Source: Candidatus Iainarchaeum sp. (GTDB lineage Archaea > Iainarchaeota > Iainarchaeia > Iainarchaeales > DTGL01). Taken from it: a stretch of 37,727 nucleotides of DNA. The stretch is taken from NCBI GenBank assembly GCA_021163505.1, contig JAGGVE010000018.1, forward strand, positions 1-37,727, in the 5' to 3' direction. This document shows, in pieces, positions 7,671 to 15,658 of this stretch. The stretch's first letter is position 1; every line of letters starts with the position of its first letter. Under the pieces are notes generated by a model. It worked only from the letters and a program-made list of their open reading frames with translations. It had not been told where the DNA came from and did not search any database. The position numbers and the translations under genes were made by a program.

Positions 7671-8918
7671 CTATTCATCAATAACTTTCCCTATGAGGTG
7701 CGTTGGTTTTGCGTCGATTATTTCAACGTTAGCGAACTTGCAGAAAAGGTCTTCTTCTATCACAACTGGTTTGTAAGCGTTAGTTCTTGCAACGAAGTTT
7801 CCTTTGGAGCCGTGCTCTGAAACAAGCACTTCGAATCTTTTTCCAATAAACTTTTTATTGTTCTCAAGCGCGATTTCGCGGCAAAGCTTGGAAAGAACCC
7901 TGCTTCGAGCTTTTATTTGTCTGCCATGCAGTTGCTTCATGTTTGCTGCTGCAGAACCAGGCCTTGCACCAAAGCGAGAAACATTTACAATATCCGGCTT
8001 TACACGCTTTATAAGCTCTAGCGTTTTTTCAAAATCTTCCTGTGTTTCTGTTGGGAAGCCAACAATAACATCTGTTGCAATTGTGGCATTGGGGAAGCGC
8101 TTACGGGCTTTATTCACCAATTCAACAAAATCGCTAACAGCATAGCCCCTGCCCATCGCCTTTAGTACGCTATCAGAGCCGCTCTGCACTGGCAGGTGGA
8201 AAAACTTATAAACGCGGTCATCTTGCATCACATCAAGCAGTTTATCGAAGAAGCGCTTAGCGTGCTGTGGGTTCATCATCCCTATGCGAACGCGGTATTT
8301 CCCAGAATTTTTTAGGAGCTTGGCAAGCAACTCGCTTAAATCTGTTTTTAAATCAAAGCCGTAGCAACCAGCATCTGTAGCTGTTAGCCAGACCTCTTTG
8401 GAGCGCTTTATTGCCTGCTTAAATGCATCGTTTATTTCTTCTATCGGATAGCTTTTAAGCGTGCCGCGAGCAATCCAAACGCAGCAATAGGTGCATCTAT
8501 TCAGGCATCCTCTCGCAATAGGGATTATTGAGATGCAATTATTATAAGGCAAGGCTCTCGCTTTCGGCGAATAGTCAAGCTTTATATTGAAATAATCTGC
8601 CAAGGCTGAGGGGTCAACACCGAAAAGCAGCGCTTGCGGAAAGAGTTCAGCAAGCCTCTTCCCGTTTATCTCAACAAGGCAGCCAATAACTACGAGCTTG
8701 AAATGGTATTTCTCTGCTAAAGAACTTAGCTTTTTCAGCCTGGAGATTATCTTTTCTTCAGTAGGTGTCTTCACCGCACAGGTATTTATTATGCAAAAGT
8801 CCGCTTTTTCTGGTGCTGTTACAATTTTGTAGCCTGCCTCACTGAACGCATGCCTGAGCTTTTCAGTGTCCGCTTTGTTCAGCGCGCAGCCATACCACTC
8901 TATATAAACTTTTGCCAT
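7671..8918 (-). CDS. Archaeal MiaB-like tRNA methylthiotransferase (CDKAL1/e-MtaB type)
   Basis: Radical-SAM methylthiotransferase of 415 residues, expected to convert t6A37 to ms2t6A37 in tRNAs reading ANN codons. The UPF0004 N-terminal domain supplies three Cys for the auxiliary cluster (YGCALNKAD with Cys11, INTCAVKTPTE, VIGCLVEING). The radical-SAM motif is C-x3-C-x2-C (ARGCLNRCTYC). The TIM-barrel part carries FHLPVQSGSDSVLKAM and DVIVGFPTET. A C-terminal TRAM domain (GKRFEVLVSEHGSKGNFVAR to the end) binds tRNA. The overall form matches the archaeal and eukaryal class rather than bacterial MiaB. thrS is 33 nt upstream on the same strand, so the two translation genes are probably co-transcribed. 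Confidence 0.93.
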   Translation of the reverse strand: MAKVYIEWYGCALNKADTEKLRHAFSEAGYKIVTAPEKADFCIINTCAVKTPTEEKIISRLKKLSSLAEKYHFKLVVIGCLVEINGKRLAELFPQALLFGVDPSALADYFNIKLDYSPKARALPYNNCISIIPIARGCLNRCTYCCVWIARGTLKSYPIEEINDAFKQAIKRSKEVWLTATDAGCYGFDLKTDLSELLAKLLKNSGKYRVRIGMMNPQHAKRFFDKLLDVMQDDRVYKFFHLPVQSGSDSVLKAMGRGYAVSDFVELVNKARKRFPNATIATDVIVGFPTETQEDFEKTLELIKRVKPDIVNVSRFGARPGSAAANMKQLHGRQIKARSRVLSKLCREIALENNKKFIGKRFEVLVSEHGSKGNFVARTNAYKPVVIEEDLFCKFANVEIIDAKPTHLIGKVIDE

Positions 8919-8951
8919 TTAAAAAAGCTTGCAAGGAAAAGAAAAAATAGG

Positions 8952-10688
8952 TTACTTTATGGTGAGCTCCAATGCTCTGTTGCTGATCTCTTTGCAGAGC
9001 ACATCGATGAACTCTTTAAGAGGCATGTTTTTCTTTATTGCACCTTTTCTTGTTCTTACAGTAACACTGCCCTGCTTTTGCTCATTATCGCCTACAACAA
9101 GCATATAAGGTATTTTCTCAAGCTGCGCTTGCCTTATTTTTTTGGACAATGTTTCTCTGCTATCATCGAGTTCTGCTCGAACATCTCTCAATAAGAGTTC
9201 TTTGAGCACCTTTTTTGCGTACTCGAGGTTTCTATCGGTGATTGGCAAAATTTTTACCTGAGTAGGGCTAAGCCATGTTGGAAAATTGCCAGCGTAGTGT
9301 TCAATGAGTACGCCCATAAAGCGCTCTATAGAGCCGAGTATTGCGCGGTGAATCATAACTGGCCTGTGTTTTTTATCATCAGGACCTATATAGTACAAAT
9401 CGAATTTTTCAGGCATTGAGAAATCAACTTGGATTGTGGCGCACTGCCATTCTCTTTCTAAAGCGTCTGTTATATGGAAATCTATCTTTGGGCCATAGAA
9501 TGCGCCTTCGCCCTCATTTATTTTGTAGTCAATCTTTAATTCTTCCAAGGCCTGCTTCAATGCGTTTGTTGCGTACTCCCACTGTTCATCGGTGCCCATG
9601 GAATCTTCAGGCCTTGTACTTAGCTCAATACCATATTCATTGAAACCAAACGCTTTGTAAATGCGTTTAGTAAGATTAATAACATTTATTATCTCATCCT
9701 TAAGCTGCTCCTCAGTGCAAAAGATGTGAGCATCGTCCTGCGTAAATTTTCTCACTCTGAAAAGCCCGTGCAAAACGCCGCTGCGCTCATGCCTGTGGAC
9801 TATACCAAACTCGGCAATTTTTAAAGGAAACTCTCTATATGAATGCCTCTTTTCCTTGTAGACGAGGATATGGCCTGGACAGTTCATTGGTTTTACTGCA
9901 AAGTCTCTTTCATCAATTTCGGTAAAATACATGTTCTTCCTATAATGATCCCAGTGCCCTGATCTTACCCAGAGATCCTTGCTCAGTATAATCGGGGTTG
10001 TAATAAATTTGTAGCCTTCTTCTATGTGCAACCTCTTGCAGAAGTTTACTATCTCATCCCAGATTATTGTACCATTTGGAAGGAAAAATGGGAAGCCAGG
10101 CGCTTCTTCATGCGTAGAGAATATTTCAAGCTGTTTGCCAAGCTTTATATGGTTTCGCTCACCGAGTTCTTTAAGCCTTTTCAGATAATCCTCGAGCTCT
10201 TTCTTACTTTTAAAGGAAATCCCATAGATGCGCTGGAGCATCGGGTTTCTTTCACTGCCGCGCCAATAGGCGCCTGCTGTCCTAAGAAGCTTAAATGCTT
10301 TTATTTCTGCTGTATTTTCAACATGCGGGCCTTTGCATAAATCAATGAAGTTGCCATTCTTGTATATGCTTACGGGCCCTTCAAGGCCTTTGAGCAATTC
10401 TAGCTTGTAGGGCTCATCCTTGAATAATTCCTCTGCTTCCTTTTTGCTTATCTCTTTTCGAATAAAGCGCTCTTTGCGCTTAATTATTTCTTTCATCTTT
10501 TTTTCTATCTTTGCCAAATCCTCCGGAGTGAAAGGCTTCTCTACATCAAAATCATAGTAGAAACCTTGCTTTATCGCTGGTCCAATACCGAGCTTTGCAT
10601 CTGGCCATAGTTCTTTCACTGCACTAGCCAATACATGTGCAGTAGAATGCCAGAGCTTTTTATAATATTCATCTTCCTTAGCTTGCAT
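8952..10688 (-). CDS. thrS: Threonyl-tRNA synthetase, bacterial type lacking TGS domain
   Basis: Class II synthetase of 578 residues that charges tRNA-Thr. It opens directly with the bacterial-type editing domain: HSTAHVLASAV gives the H-x3-H pair and DLCKGPHV the C-x3-H pair that together clear mischarged Ser-tRNA. The catalytic core has VKPMNCPGH (zinc Cys), FRVRKFTQDDAHIFC (motif 2), GAFYGPKIDFH and HRAILGSIERF (motif 3). A C-terminal anticodon-binding domain follows (VKILPITDRNLEYAKKV). Bacterial ThrRS of about 640 residues carries a TGS domain first; it is missing here. Typical archaeal ThrRS instead has a DTD-like editing domain. A TATA-like CTTAATATAC about 26 nt upstream suggests a leaderless mRNA starting at the ATG. 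Confidence 0.95.
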   Translation of the reverse strand: MQAKEDEYYKKLWHSTAHVLASAVKELWPDAKLGIGPAIKQGFYYDFDVEKPFTPEDLAKIEKKMKEIIKRKERFIRKEISKKEAEELFKDEPYKLELLKGLEGPVSIYKNGNFIDLCKGPHVENTAEIKAFKLLRTAGAYWRGSERNPMLQRIYGISFKSKKELEDYLKRLKELGERNHIKLGKQLEIFSTHEEAPGFPFFLPNGTIIWDEIVNFCKRLHIEEGYKFITTPIILSKDLWVRSGHWDHYRKNMYFTEIDERDFAVKPMNCPGHILVYKEKRHSYREFPLKIAEFGIVHRHERSGVLHGLFRVRKFTQDDAHIFCTEEQLKDEIINVINLTKRIYKAFGFNEYGIELSTRPEDSMGTDEQWEYATNALKQALEELKIDYKINEGEGAFYGPKIDFHITDALEREWQCATIQVDFSMPEKFDLYYIGPDDKKHRPVMIHRAILGSIERFMGVLIEHYAGNFPTWLSPTQVKILPITDRNLEYAKKVLKELLLRDVRAELDDSRETLSKKIRQAQLEKIPYMLVVGDNEQKQGSVTVRTRKGAIKKNMPLKEFIDVLCKEISNRALELTIK

Positions 10689-10709
10689 GCTCTCACTTAG
10701 GTAAATTTA

Positions 10710-10719
10710 GTATATTAAG
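10710..10719 (-). promoter_or_regulatory. TATA box of thrS, probably leaderless
   Basis: The minus strand reads CTTAATATAC, centred about 26 nt from the thrS ATG at 10688. The distance fits a transcript beginning at the start codon. Confidence 0.45.
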
Positions 10720-10783
10720 TATTTTATTCTGCTTAGAAAAAACTTTAATGTTTTGTTTTTTATGGGAAATGCGCTGAACAACC

Positions 10784-10793
10784 ATTTTTATTC
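10784..10793 (+). promoter_or_regulatory. TATA-like box of nre, probably leaderless
   Basis: ATTTTTATTC is centred about 28 nt before the ATG at 10817, with no ribosome site between. It forms a divergent promoter region with thrS. Confidence 0.4.
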
Positions 10794-10816
10794 TCTTTTT
10801 AGCAAGAGTTTAATAT

Positions 10817-12058
10817 ATGATTAGCTCGCAGCTATGCGTTAGGTGTAAAGGCAAGCTTCTCTGTGGTTTAAGTTATTGCCCCATACTGCAAAAATATGAG
10901 ACACAGCTAAAAGTAGCTAAGAATGTTGAGGAGGAATTCGCCGGCACCTCACCACCAAGCGTATTTGTCTCTTGGCATAGTTATCCTAAAGTAACGGTTT
11001 CGCCTTTAAGCGCTTCAGAGCGAATAAGAAACGCTAGCTTGCTTGATTTTCCTGAACAGTGGTATGGTCTGCCTGAGCAGAAAATAATAGAGTTTCGAAG
11101 CTTGCTCTTGATGAGTGGAAAGAACTTTAAGGCGAGTGATGCGAGCAAACCAAGCTATGAATTAGTTGATATACAGGAGTTAGCAATGAGTTTTGACCAA
11201 GTAGATGTTGATATAGAACTGCTTAAAAAACCTAAAGCAAAACTTTCTTTTAGTGCCTTTGCTGGACCTTTGGGGCCAAAAGCACCTTTAAAGAGGCTTG
11301 AGCTTGAAAGCAACCCCAAGATACCGCGCAAGGTTGACTATCTTGTAAGCGATATCGATGTTAAAGCAAATGCTGCCTTGCTTGAATTGTACAATGCTGG
11401 CTTTCCCGTTTCGTTTCTCCACAAATTGCTGAGCGCAGGCCTGCTTGGTGTTGAAAAGAACCGAAAGCTTGTACCAACGCGCTGGGCTATTACTGCAGTA
11501 GATGCAAACATAAGCAAGGAGCTTATAAACGAGAAAGTGAAGAGTTATGAAACAATAGATAAATATGAGTTGTACCATTCAAACTATCTCGATAATGATT
11601 TCTGGGTTTTGCTTATTCCGAGTGTTTGGGCATTCGAACAGCTAGAGTGCTGGCTTCCTGGGAGTACCTGGATGGGCAATGCAAAGGAATACCATATAAT
11701 TCAGGATCACGAGCTTTATGAAGGTCGTAAAGAGTACGCTAGCAATGTTGAAGGTGCTTATTATGCTGCTCGCTTGGCAGTAACAGAACATCTTATTGAG
11801 AGAAGAAGGCAGGCGGCATGCATTGTATTTAGGGAAATCGGCGCAAAGTATAGCGTTCCTTTAGGTGTATGGCAGATAAGGGAAAATGTGAGGCATGCAT
11901 TGAAAAGCAGGCCATTAGTTTTCGAAACGCTGAAAACGGCGTTGAAATTTTTGGAAGGGAAGCTTGCAGTACCTATAAAACAATATATAAAAGAATCAAA
12001 GGTAATAGGTTGGTTCAAGCATCAGAAAAAGCTCTGGGATTTCAGCCAAAGCGCATGA
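10817..12058 (+). CDS. Nre family DNA repair protein with PCNA-binding tail
   Basis: Archaeal Nre protein (DUF650/DUF651 domains) of 413 residues. Family members act in repair of DNA damage such as that caused by mitomycin C and bind PCNA. An N-terminal zinc-finger pattern is present (CVRCKGKLLCGLSYCP, residues 7-22), then GTSPPSVFVSWHSYPKVTVSP and FAGPLGPKAPLKRLELESNP, both typical of the family. A late Trp-rich region (WVLLIPSVWAFEQLECWLPG) belongs to the C-terminal domain. The last residues contain Q-K-K-L-W-D-F (403-409), a PIP-box-like peptide that should dock on PCNA. The gene converges on rfcS, overlapping its 3' end by 17 nt. That is apt, since RFC loads PCNA, although the two are on opposite strands. 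Confidence 0.9.
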   Translation: MISSQLCVRCKGKLLCGLSYCPILQKYETQLKVAKNVEEEFAGTSPPSVFVSWHSYPKVTVSPLSASERIRNASLLDFPEQWYGLPEQKIIEFRSLLLMSGKNFKASDASKPSYELVDIQELAMSFDQVDVDIELLKKPKAKLSFSAFAGPLGPKAPLKRLELESNPKIPRKVDYLVSDIDVKANAALLELYNAGFPVSFLHKLLSAGLLGVEKNRKLVPTRWAITAVDANISKELINEKVKSYETIDKYELYHSNYLDNDFWVLLIPSVWAFEQLECWLPGSTWMGNAKEYHIIQDHELYEGRKEYASNVEGAYYAARLAVTEHLIERRRQAACIVFREIGAKYSVPLGVWQIRENVRHALKSRPLVFETLKTALKFLEGKLAVPIKQYIKESKVIGWFKHQKKLWDFSQSA

Positions 12059-13004
12059 GTTGTGCTAACAAAGCTTCAAGCTGTATTCGCTCATTAGCAC
12101 CTTCTACCAAGCGAAAGTTATATTCAGCAATTGTATTCACTATTTCAATTTTTGCTCTTGTTGGTAAAACACTTTCATCTAAATTCATTATCTCGCGGTA
12201 AAGCTGCACTATTACATCCTCACCGCTCATACCGTAATCATACATCAGCTTTGTGAGCAGCTCGCGAGCTTCAACAAACTTCTTTTTCAAGGCTAATTCA
12301 ATCATCCTGCGTATTTCCTCTGGCCTTGCTCTGCTGGAAACATTGTAAACAGTTTTTTCAGTTATTTTTTCACCTAAGAAGGCTGAACCCTGCAAGACAT
12401 TTATCGCTTTCCTCATATCGCCTTCGCAAGCGTAGATGATTGCATCAAAAGCTTTATCTTCTACAGCTAAGCCCTCATGCTTTGCAATATCCTTGAGCTT
12501 GTTTTTTATCTCCACTTCTGTTAGTGGTGTGAAGCGGAATATTACGCAGCGCGATTGAATCGGTTCAATAATTCTGGAGGAATAGTTACAGGAAAGGATA
12601 AAACGAGCCGTCTTTGTGTATTTCTCCATTGTTCTGCGTAAGGCCTGCTGAGCGTCAGCAGTTAAAGCATCAGCTTCATCTAAAAATATTATCTTGAAAC
12701 CAGCATTAAATGCCAATGTTCTTGCAAAGTCCTTTATTGTATTTCTAACAACATCAATGCCACGTTCATCGCTAGCGTTTAACTCCAAAAAGTTCTGGTG
12801 AAAACCATCTTCGCCAAAAAGCTCCTTGGCTAAAGCAATAGCACAGCTTGTTTTTCCCACGCCTGCGGGCCCAGCAAAAAGCATATTTGGCACATTTTTG
12901 CTTTTAACATAGCTTTTGAGCCTTGCAACTATGTGCTTCTGACCGACCACTTCAGATAGCTTTTTAGGTCTGTATTTTTCAACCCAAGGCAGATCTATTT
13001 GCAT
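12042..13004 (-). CDS. rfcS: Replication factor C small subunit (clamp loader)
   Basis: AAA+ clamp-loader subunit of 320 residues; with RfcL it opens PCNA and loads it on primed DNA. Visible motifs in order are the N-terminal PWVEKYRPKKLSEVVGQ, Walker A (GPAGVGKT), FLELNASDERGIDVVR, Walker B (IIFLDEADALT), QQALRRTMEKY, sensor 1 (RFILSCNYSSRIIEPIQSRC, containing the SRC arginine finger), and a C-terminal collar region ending in EALLAQLMRFG. The track starts at 13106, but the 34 extra residues are non-homologous. The ATG at 13004 has AGGTG about 7 nt upstream, and a TATA-like GGTATAAATTAA lies near 13020-13030. No intein is present at Walker A, a common insertion site in other archaea. Confidence 0.96.
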   Translation of the reverse strand: MQIDLPWVEKYRPKKLSEVVGQKHIVARLKSYVKSKNVPNMLFAGPAGVGKTSCAIALAKELFGEDGFHQNFLELNASDERGIDVVRNTIKDFARTLAFNAGFKIIFLDEADALTADAQQALRRTMEKYTKTARFILSCNYSSRIIEPIQSRCVIFRFTPLTEVEIKNKLKDIAKHEGLAVEDKAFDAIIYACEGDMRKAINVLQGSAFLGEKITEKTVYNVSSRARPEEIRRMIELALKKKFVEARELLTKLMYDYGMSGEDVIVQLYREIMNLDESVLPTRAKIEIVNTIAEYNFRLVEGANERIQLEALLAQLMRFG

Positions 13005-13145
13005 AAAAAAACACCTGTTTAATTTATACCTCATAATTTTTAATAACCCTTTGCTAGGGTTTTTTCCATTGATCTTCCTAAAAAAAGAAAAAGGGTTTTT
13101 CAACATTCTTTTAAAATGTTGTATCTAAAATTTTTTGTGGTTGCT

Positions 13146-13727
13146 ATGGGAAAGAGCATGCTGAAACATGCCATCATTGCTGTTTTGGCTTTAATCACCT
13201 ACTTGCTTGTGTATGTAATATCAAATTACGCTATGAGTGGCATAGCATATGATTGGCGCTTTGAGTCCGCTAGCATTTCAGCGAACTATGCTTTAATGCC
13301 TTTCTTTGGCTTCGCATTTGTTTTTTTCGGTTTAAGCTTTTGGAAGAAGCGCTTCAAAGAAAAAAATAGCGCATTAGCTGTGTTATTTATATTTTTCGTT
13401 TTGCTCTCATTGGTTGCTTTTAGCATTGTGTTATGGCTTTTTTATATAGGTAATGTGGATGCAATATTTGGCCAGGTGAGGAATCAGTTTAACAGAGCAA
13501 ATCAAACACCCCCGTCGTTTGTATACAGTATTTGTGCATTTAATTGTAAAGTGTCTAATTTCAGGTGCTTCTTATCACAGGATAACAGCACATTCACCTG
13601 CCAAGTGAATTTCTGGAATGAATTATTCAGATCCTCTTTTTTCCTATTTTGGTTGGCAGGCATCTTTGCTGGTATAAGCTTCTTTGTTTATGAATTCTCA
13701 GAAAAGCTACTCAAAGAAAAGCAATGA
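13146..13727 (+). CDS. Small membrane protein of unknown function with a Cys-rich outer loop
   Basis: Unrecognised protein of about 193 residues from the ATG at 13146; the track's start at 13116 adds ten residues. There are four hydrophobic segments, near residues 5-30, 47-70, 80-105 and 160-182. The loop between the third and fourth has four cysteines (SICAFNCKVSNFRCF and FTCQ) and several Asn-x-Ser/Thr-like sites, so it probably faces outside and is disulphide-bonded. The C-terminal tail is basic. It is placed between rfcS (divergent) and the pilus operon on the same strand, with about 85 nt before the pilus ATPase start and a separate TATA box there. A link to the pilus is possible but unproven. 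Confidence 0.55.
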   Translation: MGKSMLKHAIIAVLALITYLLVYVISNYAMSGIAYDWRFESASISANYALMPFFGFAFVFFGLSFWKKRFKEKNSALAVLFIFFVLLSLVAFSIVLWLFYIGNVDAIFGQVRNQFNRANQTPPSFVYSICAFNCKVSNFRCFLSQDNSTFTCQVNFWNELFRSSFFLFWLAGIFAGISFFVYEFSEKLLKEKQ

Positions 13728-13773
13728 GCTTTTTTTGAGAGAAATTTTATTTAGCAGCTTCAAAGTAGCGTAA

Positions 13774-13786
13774 GGTTTAAATAAAA
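13774..13786 (+). promoter_or_regulatory. TATA box of the type IV pilus operon
   Basis: GGTTTAAATAAAA is centred about 34 nt before the ATG at 13814. Transcription should start near 13806, which would exclude the upstream in-frame ATG at 13790 and supports the start at 13814. Confidence 0.5.
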
Positions 13787-13813
13787 AGAATGCCTCTTTT
13801 TATTGGTGTTTAT

Positions 13814-15646
13814 ATGCCAGCAGATTATCTAAAGGATTTGCTTGAAAAAGCGAAAAAAACAGAGGGTAGCGATGACGATCTATTTAAAGCACTGAAAGAA
13901 GAAGAGTTGAGTTTAAAGGCTCTGGGGGAAGAAGGGCCGAAGGCTGAAAAAGGCGAAAAAACAGGTAAAGAAAAGGATATTGAAGAGCGCCTGACACAAA
14001 TAAGGTCTCAGCTTATGGCTGAATTAGAAACAGGGCCGAAGGCTGAAAAAGGCGATGAATTAATTAAGCCGATAAAAGAAGTTGAGGAAAAAACGCATGC
14101 TAAAAAAGTTGTACCGCCAAGTAAAGAAGAAATAGCTTCTGGCATACCTCGTGAGGGTGCACTCGCTGGCAAAAGCACTGCTGAGCGAGAAATAGCGCAG
14201 GCTGCTAAAAAAATAGAGGTTGAATCCTATGGTAATGTGAAAATATATAAAATCCCAGGACAAAAGCTTCTTTACTATTTTGTGCCAGTGCCAAGGCCGA
14301 CGCCGAGCGAAAAGAGGATTATAAGAATTATAAAAGAGGCTGCAACAAGGCTCATCACAATAGAGCCCTATAAAATTAGGGATCCTGAGCAGAGAAGAGC
14401 GGTGTATAGGCAAAGAATAATGGACATTTTGCAATCATCATCTGAAATAAATATTCCCAAAGGAAAAATACCCTTTTACACAGAGGCGGTAGTAAGGGAG
14501 ATGGTTGGCTATGGTCTGATAGACACCTTGGTAAGGGATGATAGGCTCGAGGAAATAATGGTAATAGGTGCAAAGAAGCCGGTGTATGTGTTTCACAGAG
14601 ATTACGAAATGATGAAAACAAATATTGAATTTTACTCAGAGAATGAAATAGTTGATTTAATAAACAAGATTGCCCGCGAGATAGGCAGGCGTGTTGATTT
14701 CTCAAGCCCATTGCTTGATGCTCGATTGCCTGACGGCTCAAGAGTAAACGCAACAATTCCGCCTGCTTCAATTTCTGGGCCAACCCTTACAATTAGAAAG
14801 TTTAGGGAAGATCCCTTCTCTATCACAGATATGATAAATTTCAGAACGCTTAGTTCTGAGCTGGCGGCATTTCTGTGGTTAGCGGTCGAAGGGTTAGGCA
14901 CGAGGCCCGCCAACATATTAATTTCAGGCGGCACGGGTAGCGGAAAAACAACCTTGCTTAATGTGCTTGCAACGTTCATTCCGCCTTCAGAGCGCATAAT
15001 CACTATTGAAGATACCGCTGAACTGAACCTTCCATTGGAGCATTGGATTAGATTTGAAGCAAGACCTCCTGGACTGGAAAGCAAAGGCGAGTTAACACTT
15101 GATATTTTAACAAAGAACTCTCTAAGAATGAGGCCTGATAGGATTATCGTTGGCGAGATAAGACACAAAGAAGCGTTTACGCTTTTCACTGCGATGAATA
15201 CGGGCCATGATGGCTCTATGGGCACAGTGCATGCAAACTCTTCACAAGAGACACTTATAAGAGTTACAAGTCCACCGATGAGCGTACCTGAAGTGATGCT
15301 CTCTGGTCTGAACTTTATCATCGTTGAGCACAGACTACATGACAAGAAGAAAGGGACCATAAGGCGCGTTACTGAAGTAGCTGAGGTTTCTGGAGTTCTT
15401 GAGGGAAAGGCGCAAACCGAAGCGCTATTCCAATGGGACGCTGCAAAAGACGAAGTTGTGAGAACAGGCGTGCCATGTAAATACTTAAAAGAGTTAAGCA
15501 GACTTTCAGGAACAAGCGTTTCACAAATAGAGAAAGAGATCAAAAGAAGGCAAGCATTTTTGGAATCGCTTGTTAAAAAGAATATAAGAACTGTAAAGGA
15601 AACTGCAAAAGCAATGCAAGCGTTCTTAGAGAGGGAAGAAAGCTGA
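13814..15646 (+). CDS. Type IV pilus/archaellum-type secretion ATPase (TadA/ArlI/GspE family)
   Basis: Hexameric motor ATPase of about 610 residues that powers pilin assembly at the inner face of the membrane. The first 130 residues are charged, low-complexity and not conserved, and contain a repeated GPKAEKG peptide. The family N-domain follows (YYFVPVPRPTPSEKRIIRII), then LDARLPDGSRVNATIPP, Walker A (ISGGTGSGKTTLLNVLA, near residue 370), the Asp/Glu box (IITIEDTAELNLP), Walker B (MRPDRIIVGEIRHKEAF, near 440) and the His box (GSMGTVHANS). TTGGTGTTTATATG sets the ATG at 13814; the track's ATG at 13790 lies upstream of the likely transcript start. It leads an operon with two TadC proteins, six pilin-like proteins and a prepilin peptidase. 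Confidence 0.94.
   Translation: MPADYLKDLLEKAKKTEGSDDDLFKALKEEELSLKALGEEGPKAEKGEKTGKEKDIEERLTQIRSQLMAELETGPKAEKGDELIKPIKEVEEKTHAKKVVPPSKEEIASGIPREGALAGKSTAEREIAQAAKKIEVESYGNVKIYKIPGQKLLYYFVPVPRPTPSEKRIIRIIKEAATRLITIEPYKIRDPEQRRAVYRQRIMDILQSSSEINIPKGKIPFYTEAVVREMVGYGLIDTLVRDDRLEEIMVIGAKKPVYVFHRDYEMMKTNIEFYSENEIVDLINKIAREIGRRVDFSSPLLDARLPDGSRVNATIPPASISGPTLTIRKFREDPFSITDMINFRTLSSELAAFLWLAVEGLGTRPANILISGGTGSGKTTLLNVLATFIPPSERIITIEDTAELNLPLEHWIRFEARPPGLESKGELTLDILTKNSLRMRPDRIIVGEIRHKEAFTLFTAMNTGHDGSMGTVHANSSQETLIRVTSPPMSVPEVMLSGLNFIIVEHRLHDKKKGTIRRVTEVAEVSGVLEGKAQTEALFQWDAAKDEVVRTGVPCKYLKELSRLSGTSVSQIEKEIKRRQAFLESLVKKNIRTVKETAKAMQAFLEREES
13932..13955 (+). repeat. 24-bp direct repeat, copy 1, in the ATPase N-terminal linker
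   Basis: The 24 bases starting AGGGCCGAAGGCTGAAAAAG occur identically 100 bp downstream in the same gene and frame. They encode the repeated GPKAEKG in an acidic/basic low-complexity linker. Confidence 0.85.
14032..14055 (+). repeat. 24-bp direct repeat, copy 2, in the ATPase N-terminal linker
   Basis: Exact second copy of the repeat at 13932-13955, in the same reading frame. Identity at synonymous positions suggests a recent duplication within the linker or conversion between the copies. Confidence 0.85.
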
Positions 15647-15658
15647 TGAGGTGTGCAA

